Source of the DNA: an uncultured Pseudanabaenaceae cyanobacterium
GTDB lineage: Bacteria > Cyanobacteriota > Cyanobacteriia > PCC-9006 > JAAUQQ01
NCBI GenBank assembly: GCA_937949725.1
Contig: CALECT010000079.1
Location: 16,888 to 80,887 of the forward strand
DNA length: 64,000 bases
Direction of reading: 5' to 3'
This document shows, one piece after another, positions 35,918 through 45,244 of the stretch. The position numbers were made by a program, and so were the translations under genes. A model generated the notes under the pieces. That model was not told the DNA's origin, made no database searches, and saw nothing but the letters and a program-made list of their open reading frames with translations. Numbering within the stretch: the stretch's first letter is position 1; the number at the start of each line of letters is the position of its first letter.

Positions 35918-36808
35918 TTACGAAAAACGCTCAATCAAATACTTCCGTCCTTTTTTGAGAACAATTCTGGGATGGTCATACCAACAATACTTCAATGTTT
36001 TCTCTAAGCCAGAAATTTTGAGCGAAAACAAGAAGGGAGAAATAAGCTTATTGCCTAGTTCTTGATGCAAGCCAAGCATGTCATCAACAGATCTATTTAA
36101 GAGCGAAGGCAGGTTTACTAAGTAACAAGTCCTACCATGAACAGACTGCTTAAAAGCAAAGCTATAAACATTAGACAAGTTTTTCACGTAGAGGCTCTGT
36201 TTCTTATCAGATTCCGCCATGGCTGGATAAAAATAAAAAACGGGCACCTGCGAATCTCGTAAAATATTATCGATTCGATAGTACTGTTTAACTAGAGCAT
36301 CATTTTCATATTTTACGAGGGTAGGGTTTCTTGCTCTCTGCTTTGGATTCTCTAGAATAGACTCTAAAGAAAACTGAGCCGAGAAGCAAAAAATCTGCTC
36401 AGCTTTAAGAAGCGCACCCAAGAGACTTGCAGCATAGCCTCCGGCAGAACTACCAATGCAAGAGACTTGATACCCTTCTGTTTCTTTTTGCAAGAAGTCC
36501 TTGAGCTTTACAACAGAATCAATGGAGCGGTTGATGCCTTCTAAATACCACTGCTTTGCGACATCGCGAACGAATATAGCCTTCCCAATAGAGGCTGGAA
36601 TATTCCTCCGCCATTCAAATCTATTTTTTTCCACGACTTCTCGTCGAAAAGTGTTAAGACTGTTAGGAGAATAAAGCCCATTACTAGAGAAAAAGATAAT
36701 GCAGCGCTTACTTTTAGGATTTAAATTAGCGATTTCGTAATTTGGGTGAGTTTGATAAACCTCATGCATTAGAGGAATATCAAACTGAGTACATAGTTCG
36801 CCTGACAT
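35918..36808 (-). CDS. Alpha/beta-hydrolase-like protein of the polysaccharide locus
   Basis: I do not recognise a specific family. The 296-residue protein has CIGSSAGGYAASLLG near residue 135, a GxSxGG nucleophile elbow, and a likely His in SVHGRTCYL near 225, so a Ser-hydrolase fold is plausible. No signal peptide is seen, so it would work in the cytoplasm. Its place at the promoter-proximal end of the A/T-rich part of the locus suggests hydrolysis or transfer of an acyl group on a sugar intermediate. The possibility that it is a glycosyltransferase accessory protein remains. Confidence 0.55.
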   Translation of the reverse strand: MSGELCTQFDIPLMHEVYQTHPNYEIANLNPKSKRCIIFFSSNGLYSPNSLNTFRREVVEKNRFEWRRNIPASIGKAIFVRDVAKQWYLEGINRSIDSVVKLKDFLQKETEGYQVSCIGSSAGGYAASLLGALLKAEQIFCFSAQFSLESILENPKQRARNPTLVKYENDALVKQYYRIDNILRDSQVPVFYFYPAMAESDKKQSLYVKNLSNVYSFAFKQSVHGRTCYLVNLPSLLNRSVDDMLGLHQELGNKLISPFLFSLKISGLEKTLKYCWYDHPRIVLKKGRKYLIERFS

Positions 36809-37061
36809 ATTTTGACTGAATAAATAATGATTTGGATAGTGACTTCAACATAGAGAACCCGAGTAAGCCAGGCGAACAAAAGTACACAAGTACAGCTAGA
36901 CGAAATAGGAGCAAGTAGTAGGTTTAGATTCCATTACTTTGAAATCCAATATCTCGACAAGACAATCTATCCGGATTCTTCTGTGCTTGCATTTTATATA
37001 AGGTTTAGTGTACATTGCAGAGATAAGACTGTGTACAAATATACCCAAAATTTGCAGAGAA

Positions 37062-37574
37062 ATGCAAGACTTTTTTGCTAAATTCATGCCCTTATCATCT
37101 GATAAGCTCGATGAAAGTTCAAAGAGGTCCTCTAAGCTAAATTGGATTTTAATGAATCAGCTGGCCGTTGGGCCAATTCCTTTAAGTAAAGAACGGCAGG
37201 ACTTGCTGATTGATTCAGGGATTCGTTCTATCCTTACGGTATGCAGCGAGTCCGATGGAAAGCTGCCTGAGGATTTGTTAGCAAAAGTAAGATGGCATCG
37301 GGTCGCTTTGCCAGACAGTCATAGTAGTGAGCGGATGACGGAAACGCAGCTTGCAGAAGCAATCACAGTGGCACAAGAACTATTGCAGGACACTGCCCCG
37401 CTGTATATTCACTGTGTTGCCGGAATGGAACGTTCCCCGAGCGTTTGCGTTGCTTATCTATGTAAGTACAAAGGAATGCAGCTTTGGGAGGCCTTGAATT
37501 GGGTTAAACAAGCCAATTCTCCAACCAATATTCTAGATTCTCAGCTCCAGGCTATTCAATCAATACTCAAATAA
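37062..37574 (+). CDS. Dual-specificity protein phosphatase
   Basis: The only plus-strand gene in the polysaccharide locus. The C-terminal domain has the general acid in LPDSHSS (Asp85) and the P-loop HCVAGMERS (His117, Cys118, Arg124), followed by the AYL motif of dual-specificity phosphatases. The start is uncertain: ATG at 37062, 37086 or 37152 are all in frame, none with a strong ribosome site. It faces the Wzc-like tyrosine kinase with only 43 bp between stop codons, and may dephosphorylate its Tyr cluster in place of a Wzb-type low-molecular-weight phosphatase. Confidence 0.78.
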   Translation: MQDFFAKFMPLSSDKLDESSKRSSKLNWILMNQLAVGPIPLSKERQDLLIDSGIRSILTVCSESDGKLPEDLLAKVRWHRVALPDSHSSERMTETQLAEAITVAQELLQDTAPLYIHCVAGMERSPSVCVAYLCKYKGMQLWEALNWVKQANSPTNILDSQLQAIQSILK

Positions 37575-37598
37575 AGTTTTTGAATAGATCCGGTATCG

Positions 37599-37612
37599 CA
37601 AGCGCAAGCTTG
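37599..37612. terminator. Short hairpin between convergent phosphatase and kinase genes
   Basis: A 5-bp stem CAAGC/GCTTG with a GCAA tetraloop in the 43-bp gap. A weak bidirectional stop at best. Confidence 0.3.
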
Positions 37613-37617
37613 AAGCA

Positions 37618-39993
37618 CTAACGCTTTGATGAGAGAAGAGAAGATAATCGAGAGGTTTTGCTCCCCTTGACCTTTTCGCTACGGTCTTGATTGTAATAGC
37701 GTTGGTAATAATAGGAGTCCATTTCTTTGCCTTTCACTCCGTTTGCGACTAATCCCAAAATTTGTGCTTGTGAAGACTGTTTCCACTCCTCTAAGACTTG
37801 TAAGGCTTGAGGACGGTCTGTTTTGTTAATGCCGACCACCATTAAAACGCCATCTGTATGGGTTGCTGTTAGTTTGGAATCTGCAAAAATAGCTGGAGGA
37901 GCATCACAAATGATTAAATCAAATTCTTCTCGGGAAATCTCAATGAGAGACTGCATCTTACGGGAAGAAAGAAGACGCCCAGGAGATGGAGGTGCAGGTC
38001 CCGCAGCAAGGATCGAGAGGCCAGGAGATTGGGGCGCAGTTTGAAGGAGATCGTGAAAATCTATGTCTGAAGTAAGCGCATTACTCAAGCCTTGGATATT
38101 GGATATATTAAAACGACTATGAATCTGAGGCCGACGCAAATCAGTATCAATAAGCAAAACTCGACGTCCCATCATGACTGCTGCCATCGCTAAATGCGAA
38201 GAGATGGTTGACTTACCGTCAGCAGGGCTTGTTGAAGTAATAGTCAAGCTCTTAATTGGAGTATCAGAGCTTAGCAAGCGAACATTGGCATCGAGAGTAT
38301 AGAAAGATTCTTGGAAAAGAGCGTAGGTTTGGCGCTCCTTCGCTGTCAAATGGCCCTGGAATCCCTCGTTGTTGCTGGAGGTTACTAGAGCTTGCTGCTC
38401 TGTGATCAGTTTGTTGTAGGGGATAACGCCGAGACAAGGTAGAGGAATTTCTTTGAGTTCTTCAACATCGTGGAAGACACGATCAAGTTGCTCAGCAATT
38501 AAGGCAGCAACTAATCCCAAAATTCCGCTCACCATCAAACTTAGCAATAGCTTCTGAGACTTGCCTCCTCTCACGCCAATACTGTTTTTATCCAGTCTGG
38601 AAATTAGCTTCCAGGGAGCTGCTTGGCGAGCAGATTCAACTTGAAGGTTCTCACGGGCAATTTGCAGGCGATTTAAAGAGCCTGTGACCAGTTCAACTTC
38701 ACGAGTGATTCTGAGGTACTGCTGAGCAACCTTTGAAAGATCTTGGGTTTGTCGATTAATTCGTTCGATTGCACCTTGAAGGATTTGATCTTGTTGGCTT
38801 AGCACCTGAACCTGGTTAGCTGCATTAACAAGCTGTTGTGTTAAATCACGACTTACATCCCCCTGAAAGCCCAGGGTGCTGGTATTAATAGAGCTTGCAT
38901 CAGGAATGCCCATCACTCGAGCAGCTTCGGCTTGTAAAAGGGGAATCAAACCTTGGCGCTGATCTCGCAGAACTTGAAGTTCTAAGGCATCCCCCGTAAA
39001 GCGAGTAGACTCAAGCGCCAGTTCTCGATCAACTTCTTGAAGCCGTATCAAAAGAGTTTGATAAGTTTGAGATTGGCTCAAATTGGACAGAGATATTGCA
39101 GCGAGGGGGTCCTGCCCCACTTGCGCTCTTAGGTTGCTAAGCAGAGTCTGCGCATCGCTTAGCTCTACTCTAGTTCGTGCGGCCTGAGTGGATAACTGGC
39201 TAAGCTGACCATTCAGGAGGGTTTCAGTATTAGCGGGATTGACAATCCCGTATTGTGCCCGGAGAGTACCAAGTTGTTGCTCTAATCCAGCCAACTCCTC
39301 GCGTTGACGCTGAATCTGAGTTTCGATAAATTGAGTACCTTCTCTTAAGTTTCTAGCGCGGTCATTGATACTATATTTGATAAATTCGTCTGCCAGTACC
39401 TCAAGCACGAACTCAATTTCGGCAGGATCCAGCGAAGTGTAGGTAAAGTCTAGAAGCTTAGTTTCCTGCAGACGACCAATGCCAAGCTTACTTACGAGAG
39501 CTAGGTAATCAATCTCAGGGTAGCGAGCTTGGATACGACCCACAATTGGAGCTAAGGTATCTTGGCTGCGCAGAACTTCAATTTGGCTGACGTAGTCGAT
39601 ACCTCCATTCCCGCTTGCAGAGACAATGCGGCGGGTCTGAGCTTGGTTGCTTTGAACGGTATCTGAAGTAAGGTCATCTGCCAGCTGACTGCCAGTTGTA
39701 ACCGGCTCTACTAACAAACGAAACTGTCCGTAAAAAGACGGAGGCTGATTAAAAATGAGCGCTCCAAGACTTAAAGCAGAACCCGCTGTTACGACAGAGA
39801 TAATTCGTGCGCGACGCTTCAGGAATGACAAGACACCCTGAAGAGAAATCTCATCTTCATCGTCCTCATCTACCGGAACGATTTGAGGCACTACTACAGG
39901 GCGACTTGCGATCGGAAGCGACCTATTTTGCTCTTGCTGATTATATTCAGCACCTTCAGGCTGAGCACCGTTTTGCAATGTTCCACGCACCAT
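37618..39993 (-). CDS. wzc: Wzc-like polysaccharide chain-length kinase (BY-kinase)
   Basis: The 791-residue protein joins a Wzz chain-length domain with two membrane segments (about 62-80 and 485-505) and long coiled coil between them to a cytoplasmic bacterial tyrosine kinase with Walker A TSTSPADGKST (about 583-593), Walker A' VLLIDTDLRRP and a C-terminal Tyr cluster MDSYYYQRYYNQ (about 757-768). The N-terminal DEDDEDE stretch is acidic. Such proteins control chain length and export by autophosphorylation. It is separated by about 700 bp from a divergent secreted-protein gene. The phosphatase convergent with it is a likely partner. No outer-membrane Wza exporter is in the window. Confidence 0.9.
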   Translation of the reverse strand: MVRGTLQNGAQPEGAEYNQQEQNRSLPIASRPVVVPQIVPVDEDDEDEISLQGVLSFLKRRARIISVVTAGSALSLGALIFNQPPSFYGQFRLLVEPVTTGSQLADDLTSDTVQSNQAQTRRIVSASGNGGIDYVSQIEVLRSQDTLAPIVGRIQARYPEIDYLALVSKLGIGRLQETKLLDFTYTSLDPAEIEFVLEVLADEFIKYSINDRARNLREGTQFIETQIQRQREELAGLEQQLGTLRAQYGIVNPANTETLLNGQLSQLSTQAARTRVELSDAQTLLSNLRAQVGQDPLAAISLSNLSQSQTYQTLLIRLQEVDRELALESTRFTGDALELQVLRDQRQGLIPLLQAEAARVMGIPDASSINTSTLGFQGDVSRDLTQQLVNAANQVQVLSQQDQILQGAIERINRQTQDLSKVAQQYLRITREVELVTGSLNRLQIARENLQVESARQAAPWKLISRLDKNSIGVRGGKSQKLLLSLMVSGILGLVAALIAEQLDRVFHDVEELKEIPLPCLGVIPYNKLITEQQALVTSSNNEGFQGHLTAKERQTYALFQESFYTLDANVRLLSSDTPIKSLTITSTSPADGKSTISSHLAMAAVMMGRRVLLIDTDLRRPQIHSRFNISNIQGLSNALTSDIDFHDLLQTAPQSPGLSILAAGPAPPSPGRLLSSRKMQSLIEISREEFDLIICDAPPAIFADSKLTATHTDGVLMVVGINKTDRPQALQVLEEWKQSSQAQILGLVANGVKGKEMDSYYYQRYYNQDRSEKVKGSKTSRLSSLLSSKR

Positions 39994-40692
39994 GGATTAT
40001 GCTCTCGCGTTAAAAAATAAAAATCTTGGCAGACACTGTAAATGCCTTTGCACTGTGGAAACTTGTGAAAGACATATTCAGAGGAAGTCAATCGCTACCA
40101 CTTAACTAGTCTTAATAGATTTATACATAGAATATTTTCTAATCACATATATCCCTCAGTATGCCAACACTTCCGGAAGAAATAACATTTACTCTTGATA
40201 GGCTTACTTTATTGAGCCTTGGGATTAAGTGTAAATACTGCAATCAATGGAAAATAGTGTAATAAGAGGGCAACCTATCTTGCTAGATGTTTACCTAGCA
40301 GACACTATGCAAGCTGCTTAGCTTGAAAGCATTTTTCGAAACCAGGATGCGTGTTATTCGTAGAATTGAGCTGCTTTCATCTTATAGGGAGAGAAAGAAT
40401 GTTTCATAGCTTAAGGGCAAGTTTCTTGGATTCTTCATAAAGAATTATGGATAGAACGAAGTGAAAGACCTTCATCGCCAGTCATAACTCTATTCAATGT
40501 TCAATCATGGATGCCAGAGGGAGTTCACCCTCTTTAAATTCCAGCAGATAGACTCTCTCTTCAATTGTCTGATGCAACCATTGTCCATATATTGACGTCT
40601 ATTCACCTGTGTGAGTGGCTAGCTAAGACAGGACTGTCCGGAAAGCCTGGACTTAGAGCCGGATTTAGGTATTCAGTATAAAGTTGAGCATC
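39994..40692. other. Divergent intergenic region with a hairpin
   Basis: About 700 bp between the Wzc-like kinase gene and the secreted-protein gene, long enough for both promoters. It holds a hairpin AGAGGG/CCCTCT followed by TTAAATT (40516-40533). No RNA gene recognised. Confidence 0.4.
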
Positions 40693-41826
40693 ATGAAAGG
40701 TTTTTGCGATCGCGGCTTGTTCCCTGGCTTGCGTTCAGCCTCTCGTCTGAGTCTGATAGTGACGGTATTGCTAGCAGGTTTTTGTGGGCCTGCTCTAGCA
40801 CAAGCGGCCCCTTCAGAACAGCAGGTCCTCGCCCTGTCTGAGGCATTACGGTTAAAGTCTGATGAGGGTCCAGGCCTGACTACTGGCGTTTATTACAGCG
40901 ATTGGCAAGTTGAGAGCAGTGCCATTCCCCAGTGGTCCAAAGCTTGTTTGGGTCGTGCCCTAACCCCACTGGAGTTTGCAACGAGTGCTGAAACAGCAAA
41001 ATCCGTGGTGCTCTGCCAGCTGCGAGACCAATTGGCAGCTCAGTATGAAGCGACGGGTGGCAATGAGCCTGTGGCAGTGCAGCGCGTGGTGTCTTGGTGG
41101 AGAACAGGGGACGCAAGCCGCTATGGCAGTGGCGCAGTCGCGCCGTTTGCTAAAGAAGTTTTAGGTCTATATCGCCAGTCCCTAACCAGTGCAGGAGACA
41201 TCGCGAAGCCAGCTGCCGTACAAACAACCTTTTACGATCGCTACATGAGTGCGGGCTACGGGGCAACACGCAACAGTGAATTTAGCCAGGCAGTGGCTTA
41301 TTTTCAGCGGGCCTTAGATGAACGGCCCAAGGATACTTTTGCCCAAAATGCTCTACGGGATGTGATGCGACAAGCCAGGGCAGACAATGGGCAAACTGGG
41401 GGAGAGCCTCGGGAAACCACGCCTGTGGACAGCAAGCACTGGACTGAGGTGGCTCAAAACAGTCTGGGCGATCGCACTTTGGTTGGCCCCAACTCCATCA
41501 AGCCCGTGGGCAAAAAGCTGGGCTACTGGGAATATCGTGCTTTTGCAGGGGAGAACAATGCATTCTTGCCGGTTCCCATGGATCAGCCGGTGCGCAGTGC
41601 GCTGCTGTATCGCTTAGTGAGCTGTGATGCCGGAACAGCGCAAACTCGTGTGATGAAGGCCTACGGAGAGGCTAAGGCAGAGTTGTTTGCGAAGGACTTT
41701 GGCGTTGGGGCTGTGGTGGAGCAACCGAAGGAAGATAGCGCTACAGCTAAGGCGATCGCCTTTGTCTGCAATCAAGCTGGTGCCACAGAGGTGATTGAAG
41801 AGGCTCCTATCCAGATCGAGGGTTAA
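40693..41826 (+). CDS. Secreted hypothetical protein with a TPR-like segment
   Basis: From ATG 40693 (TTG 9 bp upstream is less likely) the protein has 377 residues. A Sec signal peptide ends near ALAQA (about residues 30-37). The middle contains AVAYFQRALDERPKDTFAQNALRD, a single TPR-like unit, and the N-terminal part has two Cys residues at a SKACLGRAL...VVLCQLRDQ spacing. I do not recognise a family. Position beside the Wzc-like gene, transcribed away from it and closed by a strong terminator, suggests a periplasmic or cell-surface role possibly linked to export. Confidence 0.72.
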   Translation: MKGFCDRGLFPGLRSASRLSLIVTVLLAGFCGPALAQAAPSEQQVLALSEALRLKSDEGPGLTTGVYYSDWQVESSAIPQWSKACLGRALTPLEFATSAETAKSVVLCQLRDQLAAQYEATGGNEPVAVQRVVSWWRTGDASRYGSGAVAPFAKEVLGLYRQSLTSAGDIAKPAAVQTTFYDRYMSAGYGATRNSEFSQAVAYFQRALDERPKDTFAQNALRDVMRQARADNGQTGGEPRETTPVDSKHWTEVAQNSLGDRTLVGPNSIKPVGKKLGYWEYRAFAGENNAFLPVPMDQPVRSALLYRLVSCDAGTAQTRVMKAYGEAKAELFAKDFGVGAVVEQPKEDSATAKAIAFVCNQAGATEVIEEAPIQIEG

Positions 41827-41849
41827 AGTTCGTAACCCCCTGAAATCCC

Positions 41850-41888
41850 AAAAAGAGCGACGTTGATACATTCAACGTCGCTCTTTTT
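41850..41888 (+). terminator. Strong intrinsic terminator after the secreted-protein gene
   Basis: A 17-bp perfect inverted repeat (arms 41850-41866 and 41872-41888) with a TACAT loop ending in TTTTT; begins 23 bp after the stop. The opposite strand also has a run of A/T so it may act in both directions. Confidence 0.85.
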
Positions 41889-41984
41889 GTTGTGACTGTC
41901 TTCGCATAACGAGTCATCACATGGAACAGCTATGGTTCAATCGCCCAATTACAGTGAACTCTGTAGGGTTTGGTGCGATGGCCT

Positions 41985-42776
41985 ATGCGGCTAGTGACCG
42001 GAAAGGATGAGGTAGGTCGGTGGGCCGCTCGCTATGTGGAGGAACGGATTACGCAGTTTGCTCCGACCTCGGAGAAGCCTTTTGTTTTGGGACTACCCAC
42101 GGGAGGGACGCCTCTGGTGATGTACCGATTGTTAATCGAGCGAGTCCAGGCCGGGGCACTGAGTTTTGAACATGTGGTGACCTTCAATATGGATGAATAT
42201 GTGGGGCTACGGGCTGATCACCCCGAGAGCTACCGCACCTACATGTGGAACAATTTCTTTAGTCAAATTGATATTCCTGAAGCCCAGGTGCATTTGCTAG
42301 ATGGCAATGCAGCAGACCTGGAAGCGGAATGTGCAAGCTATGAAGACCAGATTGAGCAGTTTGGTGGGATTGAATTGTTTGTCGGGGGCGTGGGTGAGGA
42401 TGGACATATCGCCTTTAATGAACCCAGTTCTTCCCTGCGATCGCGAACCCGTATTAAAACCTTGGACTACAGCACCCGCTTAGCCAATGCTCGTTTTTTT
42501 GAAGATGACATTGAGCAGGTCCCTCGTTGCGCCTTGACCGTAGGCGTGGGGACAATTCTGGACGCGAGAGAAGTGATGATCCTTGCCCAGGGGTATCGCA
42601 AGGCGGTGGCAGTTGCTAGAGCCATCGAGGGGAGCGTGAATCATATGTGGCCTGTGTCGGCCTTGCAGTTGCATCCGCGATCGCTCATGGTCTGTGATGA
42701 AGATGCCACTTTAGAGCTCAAGGTCAAAACAGTGAAGTACTTCCGCGAAATGGAAGATCATCTTTGTGAGGTTTAG
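41985..42776 (+). CDS. nagB: Glucosamine-6-phosphate deaminase
   Basis: From ATG 41985 the protein has 263 residues, as usual for NagB; the frame can also begin at TTG 41970. Catalytic residues match E. coli NagB in position and context: Asp70 in FNMDEY, Asp139 and His141 in [11 protein letters not shown], Glu146. LPTGGTP (38-43) binds the phosphate. The enzyme converts glucosamine-6-phosphate into fructose-6-phosphate and ammonia and so sets amino-sugar supply. It lies between the exopolysaccharide locus and the PAPS genes. A terminator upstream separates it from the secreted-protein gene. Confidence 0.92.
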   Translation: MRLVTGKDEVGRWAARYVEERITQFAPTSEKPFVLGLPTGGTPLVMYRLLIERVQAGALSFEHVVTFNMDEYVGLRADHPESYRTYMWNNFFSQIDIPEAQVHLLDGNAADLEAECASYEDQIEQFGGIELFVGGVGEDGHIAFNEPSSSLRSRTRIKTLDYSTRLANARFFEDDIEQVPRCALTVGVGTILDAREVMILAQGYRKAVAVARAIEGSVNHMWPVSALQLHPRSLMVCDEDATLELKVKTVKYFREMEDHLCEV

Positions 42777-43421
42777 CTTTGGGCAGCTGCAAAGCCTTGA
42801 CTCGGACTAGGAGGGAGCGAGCTGTAAGCCAAGCAATTGCTAGTGAACATCTGCATCGTCATTCCAGGAGAGCCAAACAAACTCAGCTATAGCCCTCTCC
42901 TGGCAACCCCAGGCTGACTCCCTTCGAGCGAGTTCCTCCTGTGCTTTTACCTTGAGATTGGATTTGCTCCCCTTCGCCAGCGGCAAAGCTGGAGTTTTGC
43001 GATGTCTTCTTTGACTTTATTGCGTTTTCGCTTTTCTACCTCACTTCCGTAAGGCTTGCAGCTCTTTCAACAGCCTTTCTTCTCAGCATGGACGAGCAAG
43101 ACGTGCTGAGATTTCATCGCGGGGGAGCTCTTTCACAACATCAACGCAGTCTAATATCATCCTTTATACCCTTCGCTTTCATAACCCAGTTGAGCAATTA
43201 CAATGATTCTGCATAAGTGCTGACTTCAGAACAGAGGAATAACAGTTTATAAAAGAAATACGCGCCAAATATTTCTAACGCACACAGGCCATTGACTCCT
43301 TCTCTGAACATACCTAATACCTATCCAGTGGTGAATTTCGATTCCGCCGAACAGAGGAGTTTGCATCCATCATTGACATTATTTTTAGACAAATAAACCT
43401 AATTACGAGAATCATTGCTTT
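42777..43421. other. Intergenic region, no gene recognised
   Basis: 645 bp between nagB and the bisphosphate nucleotidase gene. Apart from pyrimidine-rich sequence and some short repeats, I see no RNA gene or element. Confidence 0.4.
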
Positions 43422-44387
43422 ATGAATTATTCGAAAGAGCGTCAAGTTGCTATTGATGGGGCTGTTCAAGCTGCAAGGCTGTGTCAAAGAGTTCGTGAGG
43501 GAATTGCAGTGAACGCAATTGAGAAGCAAGATAAAAGCCCTGTAACTATTGCTGACTTTGGGGCCCAGGCTTTGATTTGCAATGCCCTCGCGACAGCTTT
43601 CCCTGATGATCCAGTCGTGGGTGAAGAAGATGCTGATTTACTTGAGGATCCGATGATGAGGCCTAGTTTGGAGAAGGCCACAGGCTATGTACGAGACGAG
43701 TTACCTCAAGTAACCGAAGCAGATGTGATTGCTTTGATCAACCACGGTAACGGTTCGATAGCTCAGCGTTATTGGACATTAGATCCCATTGACGGCACTA
43801 AGGGGTTTTTGCGAGGAGACCAATATGCTGTGGCGATCGCCCTTGTCGAGCAGGGTGAAGTGAAAGTTGGTGTTTTAGCTTGCCCAGCTTTATCGTTGGA
43901 CGGTGGGGCAACAACTGGTGTCCTTCTCGTTGCCGTAAGGGGAGAAGGGACAGAACTCCTTCCTTTATCTCGCGATGGTGAACCTCAGTTATTAGCCGTC
44001 ACCCAGCCTGGAGATAGCCAAAACCTTCGCTTTGTGGAAAGCGTTGAGCATGGAGATAAGGTACTGCAAACCCAAATTGCTCAAACCGTTGGTATTACGC
44101 AAGCCCCTGTTCAAATGGATAGTCAAGCCAAGTATGCAGCAATAGCTGCTGGGCAAGCCTCGCTGTATCTACGCTTGCCTTCTCCCAAGACACCAAACTA
44201 TAAAGAGAAAATTTGGGATCATGCAGCTGGCTTACTCATTGTTGAAGAAGCTGGTGGTACAGTGACGGATATGCATGGTATCCCTCTCGATTTCACTCAG
44301 GGGACAAAGTTGGCTAATAACGAGGGGGTAGTTGTGAGTAATGGAACAATTCACCAGGATGTGTTGTCAATTTTGAAGAAAAGCTAG
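43422..44387 (+). CDS. cysQ: 3'(2'),5'-bisphosphate nucleotidase (CysQ/HAL2-like)
   Basis: The 321-residue protein is a member of the Li-sensitive inositol-monophosphatase superfamily: GEED (67-70), DPIDGTKGFLRGDQYAVA (121-138) and WDHAAGLLIVEEAGG near 267-281 provide the metal ligands. The TKGFLRGDQYA form is that of HAL2/SAL1-type enzymes, longer than E. coli CysQ. It removes the 3' phosphate from PAP, the by-product of sulfotransferases, and from PAPS. This role matches the two sulfotransferases and the APS kinase of the region. Confidence 0.88.
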   Translation: MNYSKERQVAIDGAVQAARLCQRVREGIAVNAIEKQDKSPVTIADFGAQALICNALATAFPDDPVVGEEDADLLEDPMMRPSLEKATGYVRDELPQVTEADVIALINHGNGSIAQRYWTLDPIDGTKGFLRGDQYAVAIALVEQGEVKVGVLACPALSLDGGATTGVLLVAVRGEGTELLPLSRDGEPQLLAVTQPGDSQNLRFVESVEHGDKVLQTQIAQTVGITQAPVQMDSQAKYAAIAAGQASLYLRLPSPKTPNYKEKIWDHAAGLLIVEEAGGTVTDMHGIPLDFTQGTKLANNEGVVVSNGTIHQDVLSILKKS

Positions 44388-44412
44388 TACTACCCTCCTT
44401 GGCACCTCAGAT

Positions 44413-44461
44413 TAAGGAAAAGGCGCATTCGTTAAAAGAGAACGAATGCGCCTTTTCCTTA
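44413..44461. terminator. Bidirectional terminator between cysQ and cysC
   Basis: A perfect 21-bp inverted repeat (arms 44413-44433 and 44441-44461) with an A/G-rich loop; the arms start and end with runs of A and T so either strand gives a U-rich tail. It separates the convergent cysQ and cysC genes. Confidence 0.85.
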
Positions 44462-44519
44462 GTTTTGGCTGATCTTCTACTTCATCGAACCTCTCTAACG
44501 AGAGCCATTCGTGCTTAAG

Positions 44520-45062
44520 CTACGCCAACGCCAGTTCTAAATACCCAGCCTCAGCAAGCTGAGAAACGATTTTATCAACGCTTTGTTTTAATGTTTCTTG
44601 GTGAGTGGGGCAGTTTACCTCTGGATTTAGCGGAACCTCGTAGGGGTCATCAATGCCCGTAAATCCTTTGATTTCACCTGCTCTAGCCTTTTTGTAGAGA
44701 CCTTTCACATCACGCTCTTCACATGTGGATAGAGGAGCACTGACATGAACTTCAAAAAAGTCGCCGACCTGTTGACGAACTTCATCACGTACAGAACGAT
44801 AAGGTGAAATTGCGGAAACTAAGACAATTACGCCATTACGGGTTAAGAGATGGCTCACAAAACCAATGCGGCGAACATTGATATCACGATCCTCCTTACT
44901 AAAAGTCAATCCCTTGCTCAAATTCTCACGAACGATGTCACCATCAAGGACTTCCAGCTTACAACCATGGCTACGTAGCTCTTTCTCAAGCGCCTCACAA
45001 ATTGTAGTCTTTCCAGAACCGCTCAATCCAGTCAGCCAAACAGTTACACCGCGATGTTGCAT
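44520..45062 (-). CDS. cysC: Adenylylsulfate (APS) kinase
   Basis: From ATG 45062 the protein has 180 residues and begins with the usual MQHRGVTVWLTGLSGSGKTT (1-20); the longer frame adds 17 unusual residues. The P-loop GLSGSGKT (12-19) and DGDIVRENLSKGLTFSKEDR are APS kinase signatures; the Ser in VSAISPYRSVRDEVR is the family's conserved residue. It makes PAPS from APS and ATP, the sulfate donor for the two sulfotransferases. It is separated from the SLC13 permease gene by 182 bp and transcribed in the same direction. Confidence 0.9.
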   Translation of the reverse strand: MQHRGVTVWLTGLSGSGKTTICEALEKELRSHGCKLEVLDGDIVRENLSKGLTFSKEDRDINVRRIGFVSHLLTRNGVIVLVSAISPYRSVRDEVRQQVGDFFEVHVSAPLSTCEERDVKGLYKKARAGEIKGFTGIDDPYEVPLNPEVNCPTHQETLKQSVDKIVSQLAEAGYLELALA

Positions 45063-45244
45063 GATCTTTAAGATAGTAATTGATAGAATTTTAGAGGAAC
45101 AGTATGAAAACACTAATATATGGTGTTATATATAATTCCTTTTCTCTGCTTCAGACCTCCATGTTAATGCATGGAAACAATGATTACTCCAAATATCGTC
45201 TTGAATGCTGAATGAAATACAAAAAGATAAAAGAAGCATGAAGA

